A DNA stretch of 64,000 nt from Flagellimonas lutimaris (GTDB lineage Bacteria; Bacteroidota; Bacteroidia; Flavobacteriales; Flavobacteriaceae), in assembly GCF_003581615.1 (NCBI RefSeq), contig NZ_QXFH01000071.1, positions 62,001 through 126,000 on the forward strand, given 5' to 3'. Positions within the stretch are counted from its first letter, which is position 1. Each line of letters begins with the position of its first letter. The notes below the pieces were generated by a model that made no database searches, was not told the origin of the DNA, and was given only the letters and a program-made list of their open reading frames with translations. Both the position numbers and the translations under genes were made by a program. Of this stretch, positions 1-8,705 are shown piece by piece.

Positions 1-6
1 AGATCT

Positions 7-1308
7 ATGCGCACAAAATCACTCAAAAAGAATAAAATCAATGTAGTAACCTTGGGTTGTAGCAAAAATGTCTACGATTCCGAAGTATTAATGGGACAAT
101 TACGTGCCAACAATAAAGAGGTAGCTCATGAAGAGGAAGGCAATGTTGTAGTGATCAATACCTGCGGATTTATTGCCAATGCCAAAGAGGAAAGCGTTAA
201 TACTATTTTGGATTATGTGCAACGCAAAGAAGCAGGCGATGTGGACAAGGTTTTTGTTACGGGTTGTTTGAGCGAACGTTACAAACCGGATTTGGAGAAA
301 GAAATTCCCAATGTGGACGAGTATTTCGGTACCAGTGATCTTCCCAATTTGTTGAAAGCACTGGGTGCCGATTACAAACACGAGTTGATAGGTGAACGTT
401 TGACGACTACACCCAAAAACTACGCTTATCTTAAAATTGCCGAAGGTTGTGATCGACCTTGCTCTTTCTGTGCAATTCCTTTGATGCGTGGAAAGCATAA
501 GAGCACACCCATTGAAGATTTGGTGGCCGAGGCTGAAAAGTTGGCAGCAAACGGCGTAAAAGAGCTCATTTTGATAGCTCAGGACCTTACCTATTACGGT
601 CTTGACCTGTATAAGAAAAGAAACTTGGCAGAATTACTTAAAGCCTTGGCCAAAGTTGAAGGAATTGAATGGATTCGTTTGCACTATGCTTTTCCAACAG
701 GTTTCCCGATGGATGTTTTGGAAGTGATGCACAGCGAGCCCAAGATTTGTAATTATATTGATATTCCGCTTCAGCATATTTCGGATTCCATACTTAAAAG
801 TATGCGTCGCGGTACCACTCAGGCCAAAACAACTAAATTACTGAAGGATTTTAGGGAAGCCGTACCCGAAATGGCCATTAGAACTACATTGATTGTTGGT
901 TATCCTGGAGAAACAGAGGAAGACTTTGAGACCTTAAAAAAATGGGTGCAGGAAATGCGCTTTGAGCGTTTGGGTTGTTTCACTTACAGCCACGAAGAGA
1001 ATACCCACGCTTATAATTTGGAGGACGATGTTCCCGAAGAAGTGAAACAGGAAAGAGCCAATATTATCATGGAAATTCAATCCCAAATTTCTTGGGAATT
1101 GAATCAAAAGAAAATCGGGGAAACTTTTCGTTGCATTATCGATAGAAAAGAAGGAAACCACTTTGTGGGCCGTACCGAATTCGATTCACCTGATGTGGAC
1201 AACGAAGTACTTATTGATGCCACTAAACATTACGTTAAAATCGGGGACTTTGTGAACACTAAAATCACGGATGCTTCGGATTATGACTTGTTCGGGGAGC
1301 CTGCCTAA
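7..1308 (+). CDS. rimO: Ribosomal protein S12 methylthiotransferase RimO
   Basis: Radical-SAM enzyme that adds a methylthio group to the conserved Asp of ribosomal protein S12. The 433-residue protein has the expected order: an N-terminal UPF0004 domain with cluster cysteines C18, C53 and C87, the radical-SAM motif C148-x3-C152-x2-C155 in the context EGCDRPCSFCAIP, and a C-terminal TRAM-like domain. Length is normal for the family. The ATG lies only 7 nt from the window edge, so its promoter and any upstream operon partner cannot be seen. MiaB is the main alternative, but the S12-type context LGCSKNVYDSEVLMGQL fits RimO. Confidence 0.95.
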   Translation: MRTKSLKKNKINVVTLGCSKNVYDSEVLMGQLRANNKEVAHEEEGNVVVINTCGFIANAKEESVNTILDYVQRKEAGDVDKVFVTGCLSERYKPDLEKEIPNVDEYFGTSDLPNLLKALGADYKHELIGERLTTTPKNYAYLKIAEGCDRPCSFCAIPLMRGKHKSTPIEDLVAEAEKLAANGVKELILIAQDLTYYGLDLYKKRNLAELLKALAKVEGIEWIRLHYAFPTGFPMDVLEVMHSEPKICNYIDIPLQHISDSILKSMRRGTTQAKTTKLLKDFREAVPEMAIRTTLIVGYPGETEEDFETLKKWVQEMRFERLGCFTYSHEENTHAYNLEDDVPEEVKQERANIIMEIQSQISWELNQKKIGETFRCIIDRKEGNHFVGRTEFDSPDVDNEVLIDATKHYVKIGDFVNTKITDASDYDLFGEPA

Positions 1309-1402
1309 ATTTCCGCCAAAGACAATACTTTTTTTTAAAGCATAGTTGCCAATATTCATACATAGGTGACCGTATGTCTTTACATTGCTTTTAACTCTTC
1401 TT

Positions 1403-1448
1403 AAAATAGATACGGCTTAAAGTGTTTTAAGCACTTAAAATCTATTTT
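1403..1448 (+). terminator. Hairpin downstream of rimO, likely terminator
   Basis: Imperfect inverted repeat: arm AAAATAGAT at the left pairs with ATCTATTTT at the right, with an inner partly paired TTAAAGTG/CACTTAAA section. A T-rich stretch follows (about 1449-1467). It lies in the 312-nt gap between rimO and doxX. Function is inferred from shape and position only. Confidence 0.5.
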
Positions 1449-1471
1449 GTATCTTTTTCTGTTTTTTAAAA

Positions 1472-1515
1472 CTGACAATGGTCATGTTAATTATACATGG
1501 GTATAGGTACTTTTA
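1472..1515 (+). promoter_or_regulatory. Fnr-like operator plus promoter of doxX operon
   Basis: Inverted repeat CTGAC-AATG-GTCAT at 1472-1485 (centre 1478.5). The -7-like element TACTTTTA at 1508-1515 matches TAnnTTTG except for the last base. The distance from repeat centre to the first T is 29.5 nt, the same as at the other sites of this set (see findings). This is in the rimO-doxX gap and the doxX start lies 105 nt further on. The remaining parts of the gap hold only the rimO hairpin. Confidence 0.6.
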
Positions 1516-1620
1516 ATACTTCAAAAAAAGTATCATTCATTCAGGTGTATCCCAATTCATGATTCCAAGCTCAGAAAAAGAAGATAACGCAAAGATTATG
1601 TACAATTAACTATAATAACT

Positions 1621-2100
1621 ATGAACCAAAATCAAAATAAGCTGAAAGCAAGTGTTACCCTGCTTCGAATTTTTATAGGGTGGCACTTTTTATTTGAAGG
1701 TGTGGTAAAGATGTACAATCCCGAATGGACATCCTTTGGGTATTTGGCCACCGCACAAGGACCATTTGAAGGGGTTTTTACGATGCTCTTAGGAGATGCA
1801 ACCATTGGCTGGGTGGATACTTTGAACATTGTAGCCCTTATGATTGTAGGAGTAACCTTTACGTTGGGAATTTTTGAACGTATCGGAGCCATTGTGGGTG
1901 TTGGTCTATTGGCGCTTTATTTTCTGGCGCATCCACCGTTCCCTGGTTTAACACAAATGAATGTGGAAGGGAACTATTGGTTTGTCAATAAGAACCTAAT
2001 TGAACTTGTGGCAATTATTGTAATTTATCAATTACCAACTGGCGCGTACTTCGGCCTGGATTACCTTAGAAAAAACAAACTTAAAACTCAGGAACAATGA
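1621..2100 (+). CDS. DoxX family membrane protein
   Basis: A 159-residue integral membrane protein of the DoxX family. It has about four hydrophobic helices and the typical opening LLRIFIGWHFLFEGVVKMYNP. DoxX proteins are often partners of oxidoreductases and have been linked to thiol or quinone redox chemistry, but no reaction can be assigned here. The gene overlaps the next one by 4 nt (ATGA), so the two are translationally coupled; the partner is a Tat-exported Gfo/Idh/MocA oxidoreductase. An Fnr-like operator/promoter lies upstream at 1472-1515. Confidence 0.85.
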   Translation: MNQNQNKLKASVTLLRIFIGWHFLFEGVVKMYNPEWTSFGYLATAQGPFEGVFTMLLGDATIGWVDTLNIVALMIVGVTFTLGIFERIGAIVGVGLLALYFLAHPPFPGLTQMNVEGNYWFVNKNLIELVAIIVIYQLPTGAYFGLDYLRKNKLKTQEQ

Positions 2101-3716
2101 AATGGACTAGAAGAGACCTTTTAATAGGATTGGGAGGCTTGCCCGTACTTGGAGCTGTATGGTGGGCTGGGGCCGCAACTGCTGTTGGGTCAAGAAACAA
2201 ACGCTCGGAAATATTGGAACAACTCAATATAAAACCTTCATTGCCACCTGCGGTTCCTGGAATAGGAGGAGACCCTGTTCGAATTGGTGTAATTGGTTTT
2301 GGTATTCGAGGCGAACAATTAACAAGAGCCTTGGGTTTTGCTACCGATGAATGGAAAGAAGAAATGCGTTTGGCGGCCGAAGAAGACCCCAACAATAAAA
2401 GGTTGGAAGATTTTGAAGCACAAGAACGACTCAATGTAAAACTAGTAGGTATATGCGATGTGTTCGATGTGCGAGCAGAAAAGTTCATCAACTCGTTTTC
2501 TACCGATGATAATAAGATTAAAAGATACTTGACCTATAAGGACATGATTCAAAGTGGTGAGGTGGATGCCGTGGTAATTGCAACGCCAGATCATTGGCAC
2601 GCACCTATGTCCATTGAAGCTTTGAATAACAATGTGCACGTTTATGTAGAAAAGCCTATGACTCACACCGTTAGTGAGACTTATACGTTGCGTGAGGCTG
2701 CTCAAAAATCAGATGCGGTTTTTGCCGTAGGTCACCAGCATAGACAAACATTGAGTTTTAGCACTGCCCGTGATATTGTTGAAAAAGGAACGCTAGGTCA
2801 TGTATCCTTGATTCAAACAAATACAAATAGGAATGATGACAATGGAGCTTGGAACTACGATATCCACGAAAAGGCCAGTCCCGAGACCATTGATTGGGAA
2901 CAATTTCTAGGATCAGCACCAAAAGTACCTTTCAATAAAAATCACTTTTTTAGATGGCGTAAATGGTGGGCCTACGGCTCTGGACTTTCTGGAGATTTGT
3001 TGACCCACGATTATGATCGTTTAAATTGTGTGCTCAATATGGGTATTCCAACTTCCGTTAGTGCTTCGGGTGGTATTTACACTCATAATGATGGAAGGAA
3101 CGTTCCGGATGTGATACAAGTGAACATGGAATTTCCGGATTATAGTACAGGAAGTAGTCAAACCAAAGGCAAAGAAAAAGGTATGACCTTCTGCTATAGT
3201 GCTACTTTGGGCAACGGATTTAACAGACCTACGATTTTAATGGGGCACGATGCTACCATGGAACTGGGTAATAGATTGACCGTATGGCCTGATGGTGCAT
3301 CCACCCGATATGCCGATATGCTTGAAGCTGAAAAAATGAGGCCCAATGTGCCTATCTATCAATATGATCCGGCGGCCAATGCTACGGATGCCGTTTCATC
3401 AGCTACATCACAATATTTTGCAGACAAAGGGCTTATGTGGACCTATATTGACGGGGTTCGTGTAGATTCTACCTTCCTCCACATGCGTGAGTGGTTGAGC
3501 GTGATAAAAAATGGAGGAAATGTAAGTTGCGGTATTAAAGAAGGTTTTGATGAAGCTATATCTGCGCATATGGCAGGTTTGTCTTGGAAATTGGGAAGAA
3601 AAATAGAATGGGACCCAGCAAGTCAAACATTAAAGCCTATTGAAGGAATTGATTTTGACCAAGTACTCTTGGCAAATGGAACCTGGAACGTGCAACCAGA
3701 AGAAATGGTTGGATAA
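2097..3716 (+). CDS. Tat-exported Gfo/Idh/MocA family oxidoreductase
   Basis: A 539-residue NAD(P)-dependent oxidoreductase. The N-terminus carries a twin-arginine signal (RRDLLIGLGG, residues 5-14) with a hydrophobic stretch, so it is probably exported folded with its cofactor, or membrane-anchored. The Rossmann motif GVIGFGIRG spans about residues 64-72, and the family's EKP motif (EKPMTH) is at 185-190. The long C-terminal half is typical of Bacteroidota sugar/cyclitol oxidoreductases; the substrate cannot be read from sequence. It overlaps doxX by 4 nt, suggesting that the membrane protein serves this enzyme. Confidence 0.85.
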   Translation: MKWTRRDLLIGLGGLPVLGAVWWAGAATAVGSRNKRSEILEQLNIKPSLPPAVPGIGGDPVRIGVIGFGIRGEQLTRALGFATDEWKEEMRLAAEEDPNNKRLEDFEAQERLNVKLVGICDVFDVRAEKFINSFSTDDNKIKRYLTYKDMIQSGEVDAVVIATPDHWHAPMSIEALNNNVHVYVEKPMTHTVSETYTLREAAQKSDAVFAVGHQHRQTLSFSTARDIVEKGTLGHVSLIQTNTNRNDDNGAWNYDIHEKASPETIDWEQFLGSAPKVPFNKNHFFRWRKWWAYGSGLSGDLLTHDYDRLNCVLNMGIPTSVSASGGIYTHNDGRNVPDVIQVNMEFPDYSTGSSQTKGKEKGMTFCYSATLGNGFNRPTILMGHDATMELGNRLTVWPDGASTRYADMLEAEKMRPNVPIYQYDPAANATDAVSSATSQYFADKGLMWTYIDGVRVDSTFLHMREWLSVIKNGGNVSCGIKEGFDEAISAHMAGLSWKLGRKIEWDPASQTLKPIEGIDFDQVLLANGTWNVQPEEMVG

Positions 3717-3747
3717 AGTTTCATGATTTTAAATGATTCTAGTCCAG

Positions 3748-3799
3748 AAAGTGGGATGTTGCCGATAAGAATTTGATTATCGGAGTAATGTCCCACTTT
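3748..3799. terminator. Bidirectional hairpin between convergent genes
   Basis: Imperfect inverted repeat with outer arms AAAGTGGGA and TCCCACTTT and inner arms CCGATAA and TTATCGG, between the converging oxidoreductase and anti-sigma genes. T-rich sequence flanks it on both strands, so it may end transcription from both sides. Confidence 0.7.
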
Positions 3800-3827
3800 T
3801 GATTGCAAATATTCAGAAATTGGTCGA

Positions 3828-4583
3828 TTATAGTATGACGTAGGACACTAATTCTTCCACCGTTGGGTGGTCGCTCCCACCGGCTGGTTCAATAGTGATA
3901 TTTAACGATTCGGCATTTTCAATATACTTTAGAGGCACTAGCTCGTTGTCGGTGTTTAAAGTTCCCATATTGATCATTTCACCATTAACATCACTCCACA
4001 TTTGATACGTTTTATCCTTTGGCAATGAGGGCAGTCCTTTGGGGTTAACAAGTACCAGTTGACTTTTATGGTTAACGTAGGCTACTGCTTTTCCATTGGG
4101 TGCCTTTTGGTTTCCGTAGAGGACCAAAGGAAGAACATCAGCGTTATTGATGCTTTTAAAACGATTGGAAGTGAGTCTAAACTCTGATTCTAGGTTGCCC
4201 ACTTGACGCTGTAATTGACTGGTCTGTGATTGAAGCGTACTTAAGTTGCTTTCTGCATTTTGCCACTTAACGTATAACCAAAAGGTGCTTAGGCCAAAAA
4301 TCAAAGCAAAACCTGCCGCAATCGATAAGGGCAACCAGTTCGTTTTTGTTGTTTTTGTTTGATCAATGGTATTATTTAGCCTAATTTTTACCGCAGTTGA
4401 CGGGGCTATGGCCTGTTCCATGCCCATTCTTTCAAAATCGGCTTCCAACGCATCAAAATGCTCCTTGAGCGATTTGTCTTGCTCAAGGGCTTCTTCAACA
4501 GCATCCGTTAGTTCCTCTGAGAGCTCTCCGGTCAGATAAAGCTCTAGAAGTCCTTCTTCCAATATCTTTTTCTTTTCCATCAT
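3828..4583 (-). CDS. Anti-sigma factor, RskA-like
   Basis: A 251-residue single-pass membrane anti-sigma factor. The N-terminal cytoplasmic part starts with MMEKKKILEEGLLELYLTGEL, followed by a transmembrane helix (about WLPLSIAAGFALIFGLSTFWLY), a coiled-coil stretch, and a periplasmic RskA-like C-terminal domain (KTYQMWSDVNGEMINMGTL region). An upstream ATG in frame would add eight residues, but the start at 4583 overlaps the sigma gene stop as ATGA and is preferred. It forms an operon with the sigma factor that it presumably sequesters. The inducing signal is unknown. Confidence 0.85.
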   Translation of the reverse strand: MMEKKKILEEGLLELYLTGELSEELTDAVEEALEQDKSLKEHFDALEADFERMGMEQAIAPSTAVKIRLNNTIDQTKTTKTNWLPLSIAAGFALIFGLSTFWLYVKWQNAESNLSTLQSQTSQLQRQVGNLESEFRLTSNRFKSINNADVLPLVLYGNQKAPNGKAVAYVNHKSQLVLVNPKGLPSLPKDKTYQMWSDVNGEMINMGTLNTDNELVPLKYIENAESLNITIEPAGGSDHPTVEELVSYVIL

Positions 4584-5143
4584 GCCATTAATTCTAAAAA
4601 GATCCAAATATAAACCAACTTCTTAGTGTAGGTTTCCCTCAATTGTTTTAAAGCCTGTCTTACATAAGACTTAAAGGTGCCCAGAGGTACGCCCATGGCC
4701 TTGTGAGCCTGTTTATGGGTATAACCTCTATAATACACCAGGGTTATTGCTTTTTGGTGATGGGGTTCCAGTGTTTTTATGGAACCTTTTAGTTCCGTAT
4801 AGTCCGGTACCTCTTCGTTCGTCTCCTTATTATCATATACACTCAAATCATCGGTTTGGATGAGCTTGTCCTTGGTGCGCATCGAATTTAACGTGGTGTT
4901 GCGCGCTATCCGATAGGCCCAGGTGTAAAACCTTCCTTTGGAAGCATCATAGGTATCGATACTGTTCCAGATTTTCACAAAAGTTTCCTGAAGAAGGTCT
5001 TCTGCCTTTGTCCGATCTCTGCACATACGGAGAATTACCCCGTAAAGCGCTCCGGAATATTTATCATATAACTGGTAGAGGGCCGTGTCGTTACCTGAAA
5101 TCAAACGAGTGATTACCTCATGGTCTTCAAAACTGTTCTTCAT
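4580..5143 (-). CDS. ECF-type RNA polymerase sigma factor
   Basis: A 187-residue sigma-70 family protein with only regions 2 and 4. Region 2 contains DLLQETFVKIWNSIDTYDASKGRFYTWAYRIARN; region 4 has the helix-turn-helix HKQAHKAMGVPLGTFKSYVRQAL. It is co-transcribed with a membrane anti-sigma factor (4-nt overlap), so activity is probably gated by an envelope signal. The divergent fasciclin gene 118 nt away is a plausible target, by position only. Confidence 0.92.
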   Translation of the reverse strand: MKNSFEDHEVITRLISGNDTALYQLYDKYSGALYGVILRMCRDRTKAEDLLQETFVKIWNSIDTYDASKGRFYTWAYRIARNTTLNSMRTKDKLIQTDDLSVYDNKETNEEVPDYTELKGSIKTLEPHHQKAITLVYYRGYTHKQAHKAMGVPLGTFKSYVRQALKQLRETYTKKLVYIWIFLELMA

Positions 5144-5261
5144 TGTTATTGTTAAAGATATGATAAAAATCCACGGTCTTCATCCATTAGGTAAAACCAT
5201 GTGTAAATAATAGTAGAAAGCGCTTTAAAACAATAATCATTAAAAATTTAAAACAGAAAAA

Positions 5262-5780
5262 ATGAAAAAATTAATCTTTGCTTTAGTTGCCTTTACAATA
5301 TTGATAGGCACGCAACAAACCACAGCTCAAAAATCAAACGATATTGTAGATGTGGCTGCTTCTGTAGATGACTTCTCAACATTGGTAACAGCCTTAAAAG
5401 CCGCCGATTTGGTCGGCGCACTAAAGGGGGACGGACCTTTTACCGTGTTCGCTCCTGTTAATTCCGGTTTTGCCAAAATCGATTCTGAAACTTTGAATGC
5501 CCTATTGCAACCGGAAAACAAGGAAAAGTTATCTGCAATTCTAACTTATCACGTGGTGCCGGGTAAGTTAATGGCTTCCGACGTAGCTGCTGCATTGACT
5601 AAAGGAAATGGAAAAGCAGAACTTACAACTTTGAACGGTGGGAAATTAACTGCTATGAAAAAGGACGATGGCATTTATTTAAAAGATGCCAATGGAAATT
5701 GGAGTAAAATCTCCAAAACAGATGTCGTAGCCTCAAACGGAGTAATCCATATTATTGAGGACGTTGTAATGCCCAACTAA
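5262..5780 (+). CDS. Secreted fasciclin-domain protein
   Basis: A 172-residue protein with a cleavable signal peptide (MKKLIFALVAFTILIGTQQTTAQ) and a single fasciclin (FAS1) domain; motifs include DGPFTVFAPVNSGFAKI and YHVVPGKL, ending with NGVIHIIEDVVMP. FAS1 domains take part in adhesion or surface contacts; the ligand is unknown. It is a single-gene unit, divergent from the ECF sigma gene and followed by a strong hairpin terminator. Confidence 0.92.
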   Translation: MKKLIFALVAFTILIGTQQTTAQKSNDIVDVAASVDDFSTLVTALKAADLVGALKGDGPFTVFAPVNSGFAKIDSETLNALLQPENKEKLSAILTYHVVPGKLMASDVAAALTKGNGKAELTTLNGGKLTAMKKDDGIYLKDANGNWSKISKTDVVASNGVIHIIEDVVMPN

Positions 5781-5805
5781 TTAAAGGTTGTTTGTTTTGA
5801 TGTTG

Positions 5806-5830
5806 AAAAGCACCGCATTGCGGTGCTTTT
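5806..5830. terminator. Rho-independent terminator after fasciclin gene
   Basis: Perfect 11-bp stem AAAAGCACCGC/GCGGTGCTTTT with a 3-nt loop, flanked by A and T runs on opposite sides. It can serve both the fasciclin gene and the convergent serine hydrolase gene. Confidence 0.92.
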
Positions 5831-5844
5831 TTATTTTGGTCCTA

Positions 5845-6978
5845 TTATCTTTTTCGGGCCAATTCCATTTGATAAAGCTCTCTACCTAACTGTGCTAAAA
5901 ATGGTATGCCCACTTCGTCGTATTCGTAGGTGTTGTCGTTAAAAATACCGTTGCTGTTGACCAGTATGGTTGCAGTGACCATAAAATCGACATTGTTTTT
6001 TGTGTCTTTAATATAAGCGCAATCTGTAAGTGTGCCATAAGCATAACCTACCTTGTTGTAAATTTTAATGTGCTTGGGCATTGGTTCCGTGCTATCCCCG
6101 AACATGAAGAACTTTACATAACTGTCATAAAACGCTTCTGCGTCATACCCAAGTTTTGAAGGTAGCGTGTGCATAGCGGTCAACAAATACTTACGTTGAT
6201 TGACGCTCAGGTTGAACTGCTGTTCCTTTGGAAATGCTTCTGGAAAAATAATACGTTTCAATAAAGCACTTTGAGCCTTGATGGGATAATAATTCTTTAA
6301 ACTGAAATTAAAAGGTCCTTCTTGGTATGATTCATCGGCAATAAATCCGATCCCTTTTCTTATTCTATTTAAGTCAAGGGGATTTATCGCCGAGTTTATT
6401 ATGGGGCTGCTTAATGAAGTTGTGGAATCATTAAGATAAAATACAAGAGGTTTTGTGGTCACATCATCCGCATTGTTAGTGGATAAACGATGGGCAATCC
6501 GAATGGGGGGAACACCTCTTTTTTGAATTCTTTGATTCAGGGCATCCTGCCCTAAAAATTCGATTAACCGATTGTTGGCGGCATTGTCCGAAACGGAAAA
6601 AATTTCTGAAATTGACTTGGCAAATGTGGTTTGTACCGAATCTCCTTCCACAAAAAACCGGGTTTTGATGGAGAACGAATCAATTTCGTTGAGTTTTTCC
6701 AAAGCGGCTACTGCTGCAGGAAACTTTACGGTGCTGGCAGGGTAGAAATAGTTATTTTCATCGACCTGAAAATCGAAATCAGTGAAAATAATACTGTCGT
6801 TTCTTCGGTCAATTTGGGTGTATCGGATTTGCACCTCATGCTCTTCAAGATCATCCATCACATTTTTAATTTTGGTGTTCTGTGATGAAAGCGCTTGTAC
6901 CAAAGGGTTGGTTGGAGGGTTGCTGGAGCAAGATGTCACCAACACCAATAAACTTAAACTTACAAACCTATCCAACAT
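5845..6978 (-). CDS. Class A beta-lactamase-like serine hydrolase lipoprotein
   Basis: A 377-residue lipoprotein: the signal ends in LVTSC, with lipid-attached C17. The penicillin-recognising fold is shown by S82-T-V-K85 (SxxK nucleophile), S130-D131-N132 (SDN loop) and K309-V310-G311, in place of the usual KTG. Class A enzymes normally have about 290 residues, so this one has an extended middle and may be a peptidoglycan or ester hydrolase rather than a resistance enzyme. It is the last gene of a three-gene operon with an SRPBCC protein and an 85-residue protein. Confidence 0.8.
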   Translation of the reverse strand: MLDRFVSLSLLVLVTSCSSNPPTNPLVQALSSQNTKIKNVMDDLEEHEVQIRYTQIDRRNDSIIFTDFDFQVDENNYFYPASTVKFPAAVAALEKLNEIDSFSIKTRFFVEGDSVQTTFAKSISEIFSVSDNAANNRLIEFLGQDALNQRIQKRGVPPIRIAHRLSTNNADDVTTKPLVFYLNDSTTSLSSPIINSAINPLDLNRIRKGIGFIADESYQEGPFNFSLKNYYPIKAQSALLKRIIFPEAFPKEQQFNLSVNQRKYLLTAMHTLPSKLGYDAEAFYDSYVKFFMFGDSTEPMPKHIKIYNKVGYAYGTLTDCAYIKDTKNNVDFMVTATILVNSNGIFNDNTYEYDEVGIPFLAQLGRELYQMELARKR

Positions 6979-6990
6979 AGGCGCAAACTT

Positions 6991-7248
6991 TTAAATTTCC
7001 TTGTTGTACACTTGGCCCCGATGAGGCTTGAGTATGCTTCGTACTTCTTCCAATTCAAACTCGGCAACTACTAAATAAGCAATACTATGGGTGGGACTAA
7101 AATGCTCTACGCCACCAAGGTCATATTTTAATTCTTCTACTTCTACAAATTCCTTGAGGTGCTTTAGGTAGTGTTCGGCAGTATGTGCTGCAGCTGGGCC
7201 TCTAAAATCCCAAATAATTTTAATTTTTCTATCCAAAAGTTTTTCCAT
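6991..7248 (-). CDS. Conserved hypothetical protein, 85 aa
   Basis: Not recognised. A small, soluble, charged protein with an aromatic, histidine-containing middle (WDFRGPAAAHTAEHYLKHL; HFSPTHSIAYLVV). There is no signal peptide or membrane segment. It is tightly packed between an SRPBCC gene (6 nt upstream) and the serine hydrolase gene (12 nt downstream), so it is very likely real and co-transcribed. The histidines could bind metal, but this is speculation. Confidence 0.7.
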   Translation of the reverse strand: MEKLLDRKIKIIWDFRGPAAAHTAEHYLKHLKEFVEVEELKYDLGGVEHFSPTHSIAYLVVAEFELEEVRSILKPHRGQVYNKEI

Positions 7249-7254
7249 TGTGTT

Positions 7255-7707
7255 TTATGAGTTAAGCACAGATTCACCTTTCTCGGCGAATGCCTTATAA
7301 TCTTGCATATATTTTAGTGATTGTTTTTTAAAAGCGCCCGGCATGAAAAATGCCATAAGTTTCATTCCAAATCCAGAGAATTGGAACTCAGTTTCAGAAA
7401 CCCATCGGGTTTTGTCACCTTCTTCCTTAAAATAGTTCTTTTGGATGTTATGGACTCCTTTGGTATCGTAGGTCATATACAGTTCATCTGGCAGGTTCCT
7501 TTTTATAATGGTCTCCACTAAGTTCATTTCTCGTTTGCCCATTTTATAGCTAAGACTCATGCGTGCACCTTCTTGTCCAGGATTTGTGGACAATTGTTCG
7601 TAGCCAATAAGCCCCTGTTGCCAATGCTTCATGTTTTCGGGGTCGTCCATTTTTTTGATAAATTCCTCCCGCGGAACATCAACCACAATTTCGGTAGTGT
7701 ACTTCAT
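7255..7707 (-). CDS. SRPBCC (START-like) family protein
   Basis: A 150-residue protein with the start of an SRPBCC/polyketide-cyclase-like fold (MKYTTEIVVDVPREEFIKKMDDPENMKHWQ) and the alternating beta strands and terminal helix expected of that fold. Such proteins bind hydrophobic ligands in a cavity; the ligand is unknown. It is the first gene of a three-gene operon and divergent from the PPIase genes, with 116 nt between the starts. Confidence 0.75.
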   Translation of the reverse strand: MKYTTEIVVDVPREEFIKKMDDPENMKHWQQGLIGYEQLSTNPGQEGARMSLSYKMGKREMNLVETIIKRNLPDELYMTYDTKGVHNIQKNYFKEEGDKTRWVSETEFQFSGFGMKLMAFFMPGAFKKQSLKYMQDYKAFAEKGESVLNS

Positions 7708-7789
7708 GTTTGGATTGGTTTTGTACTAAAGTAGCGATTTCTGGCCATCTATTTCTACTAAAAAATCTGTTAATGAAATTAGAACCTTC

Positions 7790-7819
7790 TTGTAGGGGAT
7801 TTTGTAATTGTTATTTTTG
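7790..7819 (+). promoter_or_regulatory. Bacteroidota-type promoter of the PPIase operon
   Basis: TTG at 7790-7792, a 19-nt spacer, then TATTTTTG at 7812-7819, a full match to TAnnTTTG. The chosen start codon is at 7824, only 4 nt after the element, so transcription would begin at or next to the ATG. Confidence 0.6.
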
Positions 7820-7823
7820 CGAA

Positions 7824-8705
7824 ATGCTTAAGCTCCAAAAAAATACGCTGTACTTCCTTTGTGCCTTGGCAGCAATGTTAGTTTACTCATGCGAGGGTAT
7901 GTTTAATAAGGTCGAAGAGAAAGAACCATTGGCAAGGGTTGACGATACTTTTTTATACAAAGAGGATGTTGCCTCTTTTATCCGTGATGACATGACGGAT
8001 GAGGACAGTACTATTTTTGTGACCAATTACATCAATAATTGGGCATCCAAGCAGTTATTATTGTCCAAATCAAAAATAAATTTGCCCGATGAAAAGTTGG
8101 CGGAGTTTGACCGTTTGGTTTCGGACTATCGTGCAGACCTATACACTAGGGCCTATATTGAGGCTTTGGTAAATCAATCCCAGGACACGGCCGTCACTAA
8201 AAGTCAGCTAGAAGAATTCTACGAACGTGAAAAGGAAAATTTCAAGCTGAATGAAAAATTGGTCCAGCTTAGGTTTGTAGGTATGTCCAATCAATTTTTA
8301 GACAGGGATGGTGTAGAGGACAGAATAAAAAAATGGGACGATTCCGATAAAAGATATTTGGATTCCATAGCGGTTCAGTTCAAAAAAATACATTTTAACG
8401 ATTCCATTTGGGTAAGTGCCACGCGGGTAATTGAAGAAATTCCCCCATTAACTCGGTCAAATGAAGAAACCCACTTAAAAAAATCACAATTTTTTGAGCT
8501 ACAAGATTCCTTAGAGGTATATTTGGGCTTGGTGACCAATGTATTGGAAGTCAATGAAACAGCTCCGTTCGATTATGTGGAGCCAGATATAAAGCAATTG
8601 ATTTTGAACCGGCGAAGATTGAATTACGTAAAGAAACTGGAAACCGAAATTATTGATGAAGCTATTAAGAAGAACGAATTTGAGGTTTATGATAAAGAAA
8701 ATTAA
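7824..8705 (+). CDS. Peptidyl-prolyl isomerase-like lipoprotein
   Basis: A 293-residue protein starting MLKLQKNTLYFLCALAAMLVYSC, a lipoprotein signal with lipobox VYSC. This decides the start at 7824; a longer reading from 7710 would add 38 unrelated residues and run through the promoter. The body resembles the helical chaperone part of SurA/parvulin proteins (VDDTFLYKEDVASFI..., QLEEFYEREKENFKLNEKLVQLRFVGM), but no clear complete rotamase domain is visible. It overlaps the next gene, a true two-domain SurA-like isomerase, by 17 nt. The likely role is outer-membrane protein folding. Confidence 0.7.
   Translation: MLKLQKNTLYFLCALAAMLVYSCEGMFNKVEEKEPLARVDDTFLYKEDVASFIRDDMTDEDSTIFVTNYINNWASKQLLLSKSKINLPDEKLAEFDRLVSDYRADLYTRAYIEALVNQSQDTAVTKSQLEEFYEREKENFKLNEKLVQLRFVGMSNQFLDRDGVEDRIKKWDDSDKRYLDSIAVQFKKIHFNDSIWVSATRVIEEIPPLTRSNEETHLKKSQFFELQDSLEVYLGLVTNVLEVNETAPFDYVEPDIKQLILNRRRLNYVKKLETEIIDEAIKKNEFEVYDKEN

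Noticed and set aside
1361..1370. CATAGGTGAC at 1361-1370 recurs at 20031-20040, with ATAGGTGAC again near 20058.
   Set aside because: Ten bases only, no shared flanks, no terminal repeats or target duplications; most likely chance rather than a mobile repeat.
2081..2491. Antisense open frame of 136 codons across the oxidoreductase gene.
   Set aside because: Low-complexity Ser/Pro-rich translation with no motif; mirrors the codon bias of the real gene on the other strand. The same applies to other antisense frames, such as 24100-24591, 44603-45007 and 57882-58277.
7710..7823. Upstream extension of the PPIase-like lipoprotein by 38 residues.
   Set aside because: It would destroy the lipoprotein signal and lies over a strong promoter element.
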